From Pseudognaphalium luteoalbum (Eukaryota > Streptophyta > Magnoliopsida > Asterales > Asteraceae), in the NCBI GenBank assembly GCA_963422505.1, contig OY730197.1, positions 63,273,019 through 63,337,018 on the forward strand: a stretch of DNA of 64,000 nucleotides, given 5' to 3'. The position numbers and the translations under genes are program-made. Within the stretch, counting starts at the first letter, position 1, and the number at the start of each line of letters is the position of its first letter. The notes below the pieces were generated by a model. It was not told where the DNA came from. It saw only the letters and a list, made by a program, of their open reading frames with translations, and did not search any database. Below are positions 19,901 to 30,747 of this stretch, piece by piece.

Positions 19901-19971
19901 ATATATGGAATGCCATAATGAAACCTAAGATTGGAGTGTGGTAATAACCTGAGATTTTGACGGTTGTCACA
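16937..19971 (-). mobile_element. Solo LTR of a Ty3/gypsy element, 3035 bp
   Basis: Plus-strand ends TGTCACACCCC and GGTTGTCACA (TG...CA on the minus strand), flanked by the perfect duplication ATACC at 16932-16936 and 19972-19976. Other units have a single ATACC here, so the empty site is present in the same array. The minus-strand 3' end (GTTTCCGCTTTAGCGGGG) nearly matches the LTR end retained in the array units, so it comes from a related family. No internal region remains: the usual product of recombination between two LTRs. It holds a G-run at 19430-19446 and no credible gene. Confidence 0.95.
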
Positions 19972-20456
19972 ATACCACATATTAGCAAAGTTGAAGGATA
20001 AAGATAGAGTTTATGTACACATGAATTTTCATTTATCGGAGATAAGCAATTCATGCAAATAAGAACAAAAGCCCACAAACAAGAAAGGACATAACGGTAA
20101 TTGAACATAACTCATCCTTCGTACACCCCTAAGGATAGCACCTTGGATACTCAAACACAGTTAGATAGTCACGCATATATCGGAATACCTTCTTCAATTA
20201 CGTCGGCCGCCATAATCGTAAAAGTATTCATTCACACACATAACTATCTTCTAAGTTCTTGTAACACAATGTCAACTAGCAATTTTTATGAGATGAATGA
20301 AGTAATAGTTAAATAAGGAGTTCTCAATGTAACAATTTTCATAATCCCAAACAAAATCAAATCACTATGATGTAGTACGATAATACGATAATGACAATGG
20401 TATATTCTAAGAAAGTTTCATGGGCTCCATGTGCACTTGGCTTAAATACGTTTCCC

Positions 20457-20924
20457 TTATTGTGGGTGGGGAAGAGGGGATGCCACTTCTGGCTCAGGAC
20501 CTACTCGGCTACAAACACTCTCCCCCGAGGTCGTGGGTTTTGGATCCCTTGCCCAAATTGCATTTTCAAGCTTCCTTTCCTCATGTTCCTCCAAGGGTTC
20601 TTCTTCCGAATCCTCCTCACGTTCTTCCTTTGGATTCTCCTCATGTTCTTCCTCTGGATCCTCCTCAGGTTCTTCTTCTTCCTCTACCGGTTTCTCTTCG
20701 GGCTCTTTTTCAGGTAAGAGTTCAATATCCAATCTTATTCTTCGAGGCTTCCCTTCCTTCCTCCAATACCTAACATACCGCTGACCCCACGTCATGGGCT
20801 TCTTCCTCTTACTTGGTCCTTTCGATGGTCCAGAACGATTCGGACTACTAGCTAACTTAGGATTACCCTCAGAATTTCCTTCAGACGATGACGAGATGTG
20901 GATAACCTCCTTGCTATTTGACAT
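20457..20924 (-). CDS. Acidic Glu-rich ORF, array copy
   Basis: Open from MSNSKEV to SPLPHPQ, about 155 codons. It has small differences in the charged repeats (PEEEHEENPKEE) and SSPNRSGPSKGPSKRKK in the basic stretch. Belongs to the unit split by the solo LTR. Confidence 0.6.
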   Translation of the reverse strand: MSNSKEVIHISSSSEGNSEGNPKLASSPNRSGPSKGPSKRKKPMTWGQRYVRYWRKEGKPRRIRLDIELLPEKEPEEKPVEEEEEPEEDPEEEHEENPKEEREEDSEEEPLEEHEERKLENAIWARDPKPTTSGESVCSRVGPEPEVASPLPHPQ

Positions 20925-21456
20925 GACTGTGTTGTGCAACAAATGTTAGAAAGGAATCGAATTATGTCTAAAAATGCACACATAGTTTCCTAATTCATTT
21001 TCTACATTCGGGTTCCTTATTTATAGTCTAGGTCAATCCACCTAGAACTCTATAAACAATGGATCTCATACCAGCTAATGCAAGAGTGCAACGGCCCCAG
21101 AAGCTAAATACGACAGTGCCGCTTTGCAAGAGGAACATCACCACGAAGATATTGTCCGCTTTGGAACAGTAGAGTCACCAGCGACTCAACTACCCTCACG
21201 GATTTAAAACGCGTCTTGTGAGGAAGTGGTATGCACCCTCTTAAAAGGAAGGCAACAATTCCATCTCCAACCGATGTGGGACAACTTGGGGTAGGAGAAG
21301 GTTAACCAAACAACCCCCATTCCCACATCGGTGCGATGCCTAGCTTTGATACCAATCTGTCATACCCCGTCTAAAGCGGAAATAATGGAATATAACCATG
21401 ATAGGATCACAACACATTATTATAAAGAATACTAAATGAAATAAATATTCAATGTG

Positions 21457-22031
21457 TCATGATGTCAATAACAATAAAAACGGTTCATGAACCTGCATAT
21501 TCCAATAGGTCAACGCCTTACTTGACAACTCAGTAGTAGCATATTTAACCCTCTGTTCTTCGACGCAATTACTGATATCCATCACTGACTCCATCTTCTC
21601 AATCCACCTAGAACAAATTATCGCTCCCCCCTTTCCATCAAAATCCCATGGCTTACATGCCTAAACTCCTTATAAGTACACACCCTAATAGCCGCTCCAT
21701 TACTAGCCCCATCAGCACCCCCATTACCATTATCCTCATTAGGCTCTCCATTAGGATCTACCTCTTATTCCACGCCACCTCCTCCACATGTACCCTGCAA
21801 CACACCCTGAGTAACCTGCGCAACTATATTAGGCAATAATGTATGGAGCAGTTCCGCGATCATAGCAGCCACATTGGGTGCCTCACCCCCACCTCCTGCA
21901 TTGTCACCACAAGTGCAACCACCCCCGCGGCCATGACCACCACCTGTTCTTCCACCACCTCCACCATTGCCTCCTCCCCTATATGCACCACCGCCTCCAT
22001 TGGTGACGCGTACAGATCTTCTTGGTGTCAT
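21457..22031 (-). pseudogene. Truncated gag, array copy 5
   Basis: ATG at 22031 reads MTPRRSV (Pro to Thr). Shared TAA at 21765-21767. The core is frameshifted by loss of two bases in the CKPW region near 21660 (GCCTAAACTCC where others have GCCTTGAACTCC). Confidence 0.8.
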
Positions 22032-22627
22032 GTTCTCTACAATGGGTACATACCACATATTAGCAAAGTTGAAGGATAAAGATAGAGTTTATGTACACAT
22101 GAATTTTCATTTATCAGAGATAAGCAATTCATGCAAATAAGAACAAAAGCCCACAAACAAGAAAGGTCATAACGGTAATTGAACATAACTCATCCTTCGT
22201 ACACCCCTAAGGATAGCACCTTGGATACTCAAACACAGTTAGATAGTCACACATATATCGGAATACCTTCTTCAATTACGTCGGCCGCCATAATCGTAAA
22301 AGTATTCATTCACACACATAACTATCTTCTAAGTTCTTGTAACACAATGTACTTGTACAAAAGGGCAAGGATTAACAATAGAATCAACAGATATGTACAA
22401 CACATGTCAACTAGCAATTTTTATGAGATGAATGAAGTAATAGTTAAATAAGGAGTTCTCAATGTAACAATTTTCATAATCCCAAACAAAATCAAATCAC
22501 TATGATGTAGTACGATAATACGATAATGACAATGGTATATTCTAAGAAAGTTTCATGGGCTCCATGTGCAGTTTGCTTAAATACGTTTCCCTTATTGTGG
22601 GTGGGGAAGAGGGGATGCAACTTCTGG

Positions 22628-23059
22628 CTAAGGACCTACTCGGCTACAAGCACTCTCCCTCGAGGTCATGGGTTTTTGATCCCTTGCCCAAATTGCATTT
22701 TCGAGCTTCCTTTCCTCATGTTCCTCCAAGGGTTCTTCTTCCGAATCCTCCTCACGTTCTTCCTTTGGATCCTCCTCATGTTCTTCCTCTGGATCCTCCT
22801 CAGGTTCTTCTTCTTCCTCTACCGGTTTCTCTTCGGGCTCTTTTTCAGGTAAGAGTTCAATCTCCAATCTTATTCTTTGAGGCTTCCCTTCCTTCCTCCA
22901 ATACCTAACATACAGCTGACCCCACGTCATGGGCTTCTTCCTCTTACTTGGTACTTTCGATGGTCCAGAACGATTCGGACTACTAGCTAACTTAGGTTTA
23001 CCCTCAGAATTTCCTTCAGACGACGACGAGATGTGGATAACTTCCTTGCTATTTGACAT
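22628..23059 (-). pseudogene. Acidic Glu-rich ORF cut by a stop, array copy
   Basis: Starts MSNSKEVIHIS. A Glu codon near the end has become TAG at 22628-22630, removing about 12 C-terminal residues (PEVASPLPHPQ region). The rest of the ORF, including the Glu/Pro repeat, is open. Confidence 0.6.
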
Positions 23060-23591
23060 GAATGTGTTGTGCAACAAATGTTAGAAAGGAATCGAATTAT
23101 GTCTGAAAATGCACACATAGTTTCCTAAATCATTTTCTACCTTCGGGTTCCTTATTTATAGTCTAGGTCAATCCACCTAGAACTCTATAAACAATGGATC
23201 TGATACCAGCTTATGCAAGGGTGCAACGACAGCAGAAGCTAAATACGACAATGCCGCTTTGCAAGAGGAACATCGCCACGAAGATATTGTCCACTTTGGA
23301 ACAGTAGAGTCACCAGCGACTCAACTACCCTCACGGATTTAAAATGCATCTTGTGAGGAAGTGGTATGCACCCTCTTATAAGGAAGGCAACAATTCCACC
23401 TCCAACCGATGTGGGACAACTTGGGGTAGGAGAAGGTTAACCCAACAACCCCCACTCCCACATCGGTGCGATGCCTAACTTTGATACCAATCTGTCGCAC
23501 CCTGTCTAAAGCGGAAACAATGGAGTATAACCATGATAGGATCACAACACATTATTATAAAGAATTGTAAATGAAATAAATATTCAATGTG

Positions 23592-24172
23592 TCATGATGT
23601 CAATAACAATAAAAATGGTTCATGAACCTGCATATTCCACCAGGTCAACGCCTTACCTGACAACTCAGTAGTAGCATATTAAACCCTCTGTTCTTCGATA
23701 TAATTACTGATATCCATCACTGACTCCATCTTCTCAATCCACCTAGAACAAACTATCGCCCCCCCCCCCCCTTTCCATCAAAATCCCATGGCTTACATGC
23801 CTTGAACTCCTTATAAGTGCACACCCTAACAGACGCTCCATTACCAGCCCCATCAGCACCCCCATTACAATTATCCTCATTAAGCTCTCCATTAGGATCT
23901 ACCTCTTATTCCTTACCACCTCCTCCACCTGTACCCTGCAACACACCCTCAGTAACCTATGCAACTATATTAGGCAATAATGTCTGGAGTTGTTCCGTGA
24001 TCATAGCAGCCACATTGGGCGCCTCACCCCCACCTCCTGCATTGTCACGACCAGTGCGACCACCCCCGCGGCCATGACCACCACCTGTTCTTCCACCACC
24101 TCTACCATTGCCTCCTCCCCTATATGCACCACCTCCTCCATTGGTGACGCGTACAGATCTTATTGGTGGCAT
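23592..24172 (-). pseudogene. Truncated gag, array copy 6
   Basis: ATG at 24172 (MPPIRSV, Arg to Ile). Shared TAA at 23906-23908. The C-run near 23759-23771 is expanded to 13 bases against six plus one in most copies, shifting the gag core frame. Confidence 0.8.
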
Positions 24173-24732
24173 GTTCTATACAATGGGTACATACCACATA
24201 TTAGCACAGTTGAAGGATAAAGATAGAGTTTATGTACACATGAATTTTCATTTATCGGAGATAAGCAATTCATGCAAATAAGAACAAAAGCCCACAAACA
24301 AGAAAGGACATAACGGTAATTGAACATAACTCATCCTTCGTACACCCCTAAGGATAGCACCTTGGATACTCAAACACAGTTAGATAGTCACGCATATATC
24401 GGAATACCTTCTTCAATTACGTCGGCCGCCATAATCGTAAAAGTATTCATTCACACACATAACTATCTTCTAAGTTCTTGTAATACAATGTACTTGTACA
24501 AAAGGGCAAGGATTAACAATAGAATCAACAGATATGCACAACACATGACAAATAGCAATTTTTATGAGATGAATGAATTTATAATTAAATAAGGAGTTCT
24601 CACTCTAACAATTTTCATAATCCCAAACAAAATCAAATCACTATGATGTAGTACGATAATATGATAATGACAATGGTATATTCAAAGAAAGTTTCATGGG
24701 CTCCATGTGCAGTTGGCTTAAATATGTTTCCC

Positions 24733-25200
24733 TTATTGTGGGTGGGGAAGAGGGGATGCAACTTCTGGCTCAGGACCTACTCGGCTACAAGCACTCTCCC
24801 CCGAGGTCGCTGGTTTTGGATCCCTTGCCCAAATTGCATTTTCAAGCATCCTTTCCTCATGTTCCTCCAAGGATTCTTCTTCTGAATCCTCCTCACGTTC
24901 TTCCTTTGGATCCTCCTCATGTTCTTCCTCTGGATCCTCCTCAGGTTCTTCTTCTTCCTCTACCGGTTTCTCTTCGGGCTCTTTTTCAGGTAAGAGTTCA
25001 ATCTCCAATCTTATTCTTTGAGGCTTCCCTTCCTTCCTCCAATACCTAACATACCGCTGACCCCACGTCATGGGCTTCTTCCTCTTACTTGGTACTTTCG
25101 ATGGTCCAGAACGATTCGGACTACTAGCTAACTTAGGTATACCCTCAGAATTTCCTTCAGACGACGACGAGATGTGGATAACTTCCTTGCTATTTGACAT
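24733..25200 (-). CDS. Acidic Glu-rich ORF, array copy
   Basis: Full-length open copy, MSNSKEV to SPLPHPQ. Carries ISSSSEGNSEGIPK, where most copies read GKPK, a variant shared with the copy at 29005. Confidence 0.6.
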   Translation of the reverse strand: MSNSKEVIHISSSSEGNSEGIPKLASSPNRSGPSKVPSKRKKPMTWGQRYVRYWRKEGKPQRIRLEIELLPEKEPEEKPVEEEEEPEEDPEEEHEEDPKEEREEDSEEESLEEHEERMLENAIWARDPKPATSGESACSRVGPEPEVASPLPHPQ

Positions 25201-25731
25201 GACTGTGTTGTGCAACAAATGTTAGAAATGAATCGAATTATGTCTGAAAATGCACACATAGTTTCCTAATCATTTTCTACATTTGGGTTCCTTATTTATA
25301 GTCTAGGTCAATCCACCTAGAACTCTATAAACAATGGATCTGATACCAGCTTATGCAAGGGTGCAACGACAGCAGAAGCTAAATACGACAGTGCCGCTTT
25401 GCAAGAGCAACATCGCCACGAAGATATTGTCCACTGTGGAACAGTAGAGTCACCAGCGACTCAACTACCCTCACGGATTTAAAACGCATCTTTTGAGGAA
25501 GTGGTATGCACCCTCTTATAAGGAAGGAAACAATTCCACCTCCAACCGATGTGGGACAACTTGGGGTAGGAGAAGGTTAACCCAACAACCCCCACTCCCA
25601 CATCGGTGCGATGCCTAACTTTGATACCAATCTGTCACACCCTGTCTAAAGCGGAAACAATGGAGTATAATCATGATAGGATCACAACACATTATTATAA
25701 AGAATTCTAAATGAAATAAATATTCAATGTG

Positions 25732-26307
25732 TCATGATGTCAATAACAATAAAAACGGTTCATGAACCTGCATATTCCACCAGGTCAACGCCTTACCTGA
25801 CAACTCAGTAGTAGCATATTAAACCCTCTGTTCTTCGACGCAATTACTGATATCCATCTTTGACTCCATCTTCTCAATCCACCTAGAACAAACTATCGCT
25901 CCCCCCTTTCCATCAAAATCCCATGGCTTACATGCCTTGAACTCCTTATAAGTGCACACCCTAACAGACGCTCCATTACCAGCCCCATCTGCACCCCCAT
26001 TACAATTATCCTCATTAAGCTCTCCATTAGGATCTACCTCTTATTCCTTACCACCTCCTCCACCTGTACCCTGCAATACACCCTCAGTAACCTATGCAAC
26101 TATATTAGGCAATAATGTCTGGAGTTGTTCCGTGATCATAGCAGCCACATTGGGCGCCTCACCCCCACCTCCTGCATTGTCACGACCAGTGCGACCACCC
26201 CCGCGGCCATGACCACCACATGTTCTTCCACCACCTCTACCATTGCCTCCTCCCCTATATGCACCACCTCCTCCATTGGTGACGCGTACAGATCTTCTTG
26301 GTGGCAT
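25732..26307 (-). pseudogene. Truncated gag, array copy 7
   Basis: ATG at 26307 (MPPRRSV). Shared TAA at 26041-26043. Very close to copy 6, including the Leu-to-stop change AAAC in the VKYAT region (TATTAAAC), so these two units look like a recent duplication. Confidence 0.8.
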
Positions 26308-26867
26308 GTTCTATACAATGGGTACATACCACATATTAGCACAGTTGAAGGATAAAGATAGAGTTTATGTACACATGAATTTTCATTTTTCGGAGATAAG
26401 CAATTCATGCAAATAAGAACAAAAGCCCACAAACAAGAAAGGACATAACGGTAATTGAACATAACTCATCCTTCGTACACCCCTAAGGATAGCACCTTGG
26501 ATACCCAAACACAGTTAGATAGTCACGCATATATCGGAATACCTTCTTCAATTACGTCGGCCGCCATAATCGTAAAAGTATTCATTCACACACATAACTA
26601 TCTTCTAAGTTCTTGTAATACAATGTACTTGTACAAAAGGGCAAGGATTAACAATAGAATCAACAGATATGCACAACACATGACAAATAGCAATTTTTAT
26701 GAGATGAATGAATTTATAATTAAATAAGGAGTTCTCACTCTAACAATTTTCATAATCCCAAACAAAATCAAATCACTATGATGTAGTACGATAATATGAT
26801 AATGACAATGGTATATTCAAAGAAAGTTTCATGGGCTCCATGTGCAGTTGGCTTAAATATGTTTCCC

Positions 26868-27335
26868 TTATTGTGGGTGGGGAAGAGGGGATGCAACTTC
26901 TGGCTCAGGACCTACTCGGCTACAAGCACCCTCCCCCGAGGTCGTGGGTTTTGGATCCCTTGCCCAAATTGCATTTTCAAGCATCCTTTCCTCATGTTCC
27001 TCCAAGGATTCTTCTTCTGAATCCTCCTCACGTTCTTCCTTTGGATCCTCCTCATGTTCTTCCTCTGGATCCTCCCCAGGTTCTTCTTCTTCCACTACCG
27101 ATTTCTCTTCGGGCTCTTTTTCAGGTAAGAGTTCAATCTCCAATCTTATTCTTTGAGGCTTCCCTTCCTTCCACAAATAGCAAACACACCGCTGACCCCA
27201 CGTCATGGGCTTCTTCCTCTTACTTGGTACTTTCGATGGTCCAGAACGAGTCGGACTACTAGCTTACTTAGGTTTACCCTCAAAATTTCCTTCAGACGAC
27301 GACGAGATGTGGATAACCTCCTTGCTATTTGACAT
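26868..27335 (-). pseudogene. Acidic Glu-rich ORF with early stop, array copy
   Basis: ATG at 27335. A Leu codon in the KLASS stretch has become TAA near 27264, leaving a shorter open frame from an internal Met at 27206 (MTWGQRC). The Glu-rich repeat has three private changes (SVVEEEEPGED). Confidence 0.6.
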
Positions 27336-27868
27336 GACTGTGTTGTGAAACAAATGTTAGAAAGGAAATCGAATTATGTCTGAAAATGCACACATAGTTT
27401 CCTAATTCATTTTCTACATTCGGTTTCCTTATTTATAGTCTAGGTCAATCCACCTAGAACTCTATAAATAATAGATCTGATACTAGCTGATACAAGGGTG
27501 CAACGGCAGCAGAAGCTAATTACGACAGTGCCGCTTTGCAAGAGTAACATCGCCACGAAGATATTGTCCGCTTATGAACAGTCGAGTCACCAGCGACTCA
27601 ACTACCCTCACGGATTTAAAACGCGTCTTGTGATGAAGTGGTATGCACCCTCTTATAAGGAAGACAACAATTCCACCTCCAACCGATGTGGGAAAAGTTG
27701 GGGTTGGAGAAGGTTAACCCAACAACCCTCACTCCCACATCGATGCGATGCCTACCTCTGATACCAATATGTCACACCCCGTCTAAAGTGGAAACAACAT
27801 AATATAACCATGATAGGATCACAACACATTATTATAAAGAATACTAAATGAAATAAATATTCAATGTG

Positions 27869-28444
27869 TCATGATGTCAATAATATGAAAAACGGTTCAT
27901 GAACCTGCATATTCCACCAGGTCAACGCATTACCTGACAACTCAGTAATAGCATATTTAACCCTCTATTCTTCGGCGCAATTACTGATATCAATCACTGA
28001 CTCCATCTTCTCAATCCACCTAGAACAAACTATCGCTCCCCCCTTTCCACCAAAATCCCATGGCTTACATGCCTTGAACTCCTTATAAGTGCACACCCTA
28101 ATAGCCGCTCCATTACCAGCCCCATCAGCATCCCCATTACCATTATCCTCATTAGGATCTCCATTAGGATCTACCTCTTATTCCCCGCCACCTCCTCCAC
28201 CTGTACCCTGCAAGACACCCTGAGTAACCTGTGCAACTATATTAGGCAATAATGTATGGAGTTGTTCCGCGATCATAGCAGCCACATTGGGCGCCTCACC
28301 CCCACCTCCTGCATTGTCACCACAAGTGCGACCAACCCCGCGGTCATGACCACCACCTGTTCTTCCACCACCTCTACCATTGCCTCCTCCCCAATATGCA
28401 CCACCACCTCCATTGGCGACGCGTACAGATCTTCTTGGTGGCAT
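27869..28444 (-). pseudogene. Truncated gag, array copy 8
   Basis: ATG at 28444 (MPPRRSV). Shared TAA at 28178-28180. This is the last gag at the right end of the array. Downstream on the minus strand it meets the LTR end that precedes the PBS at 27755. Confidence 0.8.
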
Positions 28445-29004
28445 GTTCTCTACAATGGGTACATACCACATATTAGCACAGTGGAAGGATAAAGATAGAG
28501 TTTATGTACACATGAATTTTCATATATCGGAGATAAGCAATTCATGCTAATAAGAACAAAATCCCACAAACAAGAAAGGACATAACGGTAATTGAACATA
28601 ACTCATCCTTCGTACACCCCTAAGGATAGCACCTTGGATACTCAAACACAGTTAGATAGTCACGCATATATCGGAATACCTTCTTCAATTACGTCGGCCT
28701 CCATAATCGTAAAAGTATTCATTCACACACATAACTATCTTCTAAGTTCTTGTAACACAATGTACTTGTACAAAAGGGCAAGGATTAACAATAGAATCAA
28801 CAGATATGCACAACACATGACAAATAGCAATTTTTATGAGATGAATGAATTTATAATTAATTAAGGAGTTCTCACTCTAACAATTTTCATAATCCCAAAC
28901 AAAATCAAATCACTATGATGTAGTACGATAATATGATAATGACAATGGTATATTCAAAGAAAGTTTCATGGGCTCCATGTGCAGTTGGCTTAAATATGTT
29001 TCCC

Positions 29005-29472
29005 TTATTGTGGGTGGGGAAGAGGGGATGCAACTTCTGGCTCAGGACCTACTCGGCTACAAGCACTCTCCCCCGAGGTCGTGGGTTTTGGATCCCTTGC
29101 CCAAATTGCATTTTCAAGCATCCTTTCCTCATGTTCCTCCAAGGGTTCTTCTTCCGAATCCTCCTCACGTTCTTCCTTTGGATCCTCCTCATGTTCTTCC
29201 TCTGGATCCTCCTCAGGTTCTTTTTCTTCCTCTACCGGATTCTCTTCGGGCTCTTTTTCAGGTAAGAGTTCAATCTCCAATCTTATTCTTTGAGGCTTCC
29301 CTTCCTTCCTCCAATACCTAACATACCGCTGACCCCACGTCATGGGCTTCTTCCTCTTACTTGGTACTTTCGATGGTCCAGAACGATTCGGACTACTAGC
29401 TAACTTAGGTATACCCTTAGAATTTCCTTCAGACGACGACGAGATGTGGATAACTTCCTTGCTATTTGACAT
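29005..29472 (-). CDS. Acidic Glu-rich ORF, rightmost array copy
   Basis: Full-length open copy. Private changes PVEEEKEPEED and EGNSKGIPK. Its leader and PBS (29891) follow on the plus-coordinate side, and the array stops about 135 bp further on. Confidence 0.6.
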   Translation of the reverse strand: MSNSKEVIHISSSSEGNSKGIPKLASSPNRSGPSKVPSKRKKPMTWGQRYVRYWRKEGKPQRIRLEIELLPEKEPEENPVEEEKEPEEDPEEEHEEDPKEEREEDSEEEPLEEHEERMLENAIWARDPKPTTSGESACSRVGPEPEVASPLPHPQ

Positions 29473-30037
29473 GACTGTGTTGTGCAACAAATGTTAGAAA
29501 TGAATCGAATTATGTCTGAAAATGCACACATAGTTTCCTAAATCATTTTCTACATTCGGGTTCCTTATTTATAGTCCACGTTAATCCACCTAGAACTCTT
29601 TAAATTATGGATCTTATACCTGCTGATGCAAGGGTACAACGGCAGCAGAAGCTAAATACGACAGTGCCGCTTTGCAAGAGCAACATCACCACAAAGATAT
29701 TGTCCGCTTTGGAACACTCGAGTCAACAGCGAGTCAACTACCATCACTGATTTAAAATGCGTCTTGTGAGGAAGTGGTATACACCCTCTTATAAGGAAGG
29801 CAACAATTCCACCTCCAACCGATGTGGGACAAGTTAGGGTAGGAAAAGGTTAACCCAACAACCCCCACTCCCACATCGGTGCGATGCCTAGCTCTGATAC
29901 CAATCTGTCACACCCCGTCTAAAGCGGAGACAACAGAATATAACCATGATAGGATCACAACACATTATTATAAAGAATACTAAATGAAATAAATATTCAA
30001 TGTGTCATGATATCAATAATATGAAAAACGGTTCATG

Positions 30038-30362
30038 TATAGCGAACCAAAGCCAAGCTAGGCTTGGGCTGCGAGTTGAGTTAGACTCGCAGGCCCATGA
30101 CCTGCGAGTTGATCAAAGTATATATGTTCGATTTGGTTCGACTTAAACAAAACTTTTTCCATTTGATTAACACACCTGCAAATTGAGTAATCCATAGAAA
30201 ACGTTCTAAAGGCTAGGCTTTGACGTTTATCATTTAAAGCTAAGTATTAGTAAAGACAAAAGGCAAACTTATTCGTTATAGTAAGATAACGACGTATTAA
30301 GGGATTCCGCACCTTAATACTACAGATAATGAAGATATCGATCCTAGAACTAGGGACTTACA
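30038..30362 (+). repeat. 5'-truncated 5' LTR of copia element 2
   Basis: Begins inside the LTR, at the palindrome GGGCTGCGAGT...ACTCGCAGGCCC (30069-30098), and ends GGGACTTACA. TATATA lies near 30119. The first ~280 bp expected from element 1 are absent. Confidence 0.8.
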
Positions 30363-30364
30363 TA

Positions 30365-30374
30365 TGGTATCAGA
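30365..30374 (+). other. PBS remnant of copia element 2
   Basis: TGGTATCAGA follows the LTR end by two bases and runs straight into RNase H coding sequence (ATACTTAGGAGG). Confidence 0.75.
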
Positions 30375-30375
30375 A

Positions 30376-30747
30376 TACTTAGGAGGTAGATTAGTATCCT
30401 GGCAGTGCAAGAAGCAAAGCTTGGTAGCCATTTCTACATGTGAAGCTGAGTATATTGCAGCTGGCAGCTGTTGTTCTCAAGTACTTTGGATCCAACAGTA
30501 ACTGCGAGATTATGGGTTAAAGATAACCAATACTCCTATGATGATTGATAATGAGTTAACAATGTCGATCACCAACAATCCGGTGAAGCATAGTAAAACT
30601 AAGCACATTGATATTCGACATCATTTTATTAGAGACTGTGCTGAGAAGAATTTGATAAAGTTAGTTAAGGTTCTGTCATTGGATAACTTAGCAGACTTAT
30701 ACACAAAGGCGTTCGACAAGCAAGATTTGAGACGTTGGTTCAACTAA
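30376..30747 (+). pseudogene. Copia RNase H C-terminal remnant
   Basis: The reading frame gives YLGGRLVSWQCKKQ, then STCEAEYIAA, then KHSKTKHIDIRHHFIRD and ADLYTKAFDKQ: the C-terminal RNase H of Ty1/copia polymerases, including the catalytic-region Glu in CEAEY and the Asp after HI. TAA at 30499-30501 interrupts the frame. The N-terminal part and everything 5' of it were deleted up to the PBS. RNase H would remove the RNA strand during reverse transcription; this fragment cannot act alone. Confidence 0.92.

Larger units (their letters stand above)
1..30037 (-). repeat. Tandem array of ~2.14-kb Ty3-derived units, interrupted by insertions
   Basis: The same unit recurs head to tail on the minus strand. 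Primer-binding-site landmarks lie at 317, 2404, 14533, 16222 (degenerate), 21343, 23478, 25618, 27755 and 29891. The clean intervals are 2135, 2140, 2137 and 2136 bp. 2404-14533 becomes about 2134 bp once the copia insertion and its duplication are removed. Unit order on the minus strand: ~130-bp LTR 3' end finishing in TGTGACA, PBS, leader with TATA box, acidic ORF, spacer, gag broken after TWWN, then the next LTR end. Two units have lost about 50 bp each, near 1193 and 20271. The array is open at the left edge and ends where GGTTCATG meets unrelated sequence at 30037. Confidence 0.93.

Noticed and set aside
22179..22451. Plus-strand 90-codon ORF (MNITHPSYTPKD...) open in several array units
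   Set aside because: It is antisense to the spacer between acidic ORF and gag of near-identical duplicates, so shared openness is expected; no start context or protein features.
22526..22852. Plus-strand 108-codon Phe/Leu-rich ORF resembling membrane segments
   Set aside because: It is the antisense of the Glu-rich repeat; hydrophobic runs arise from complementing GAA/GAG codons.
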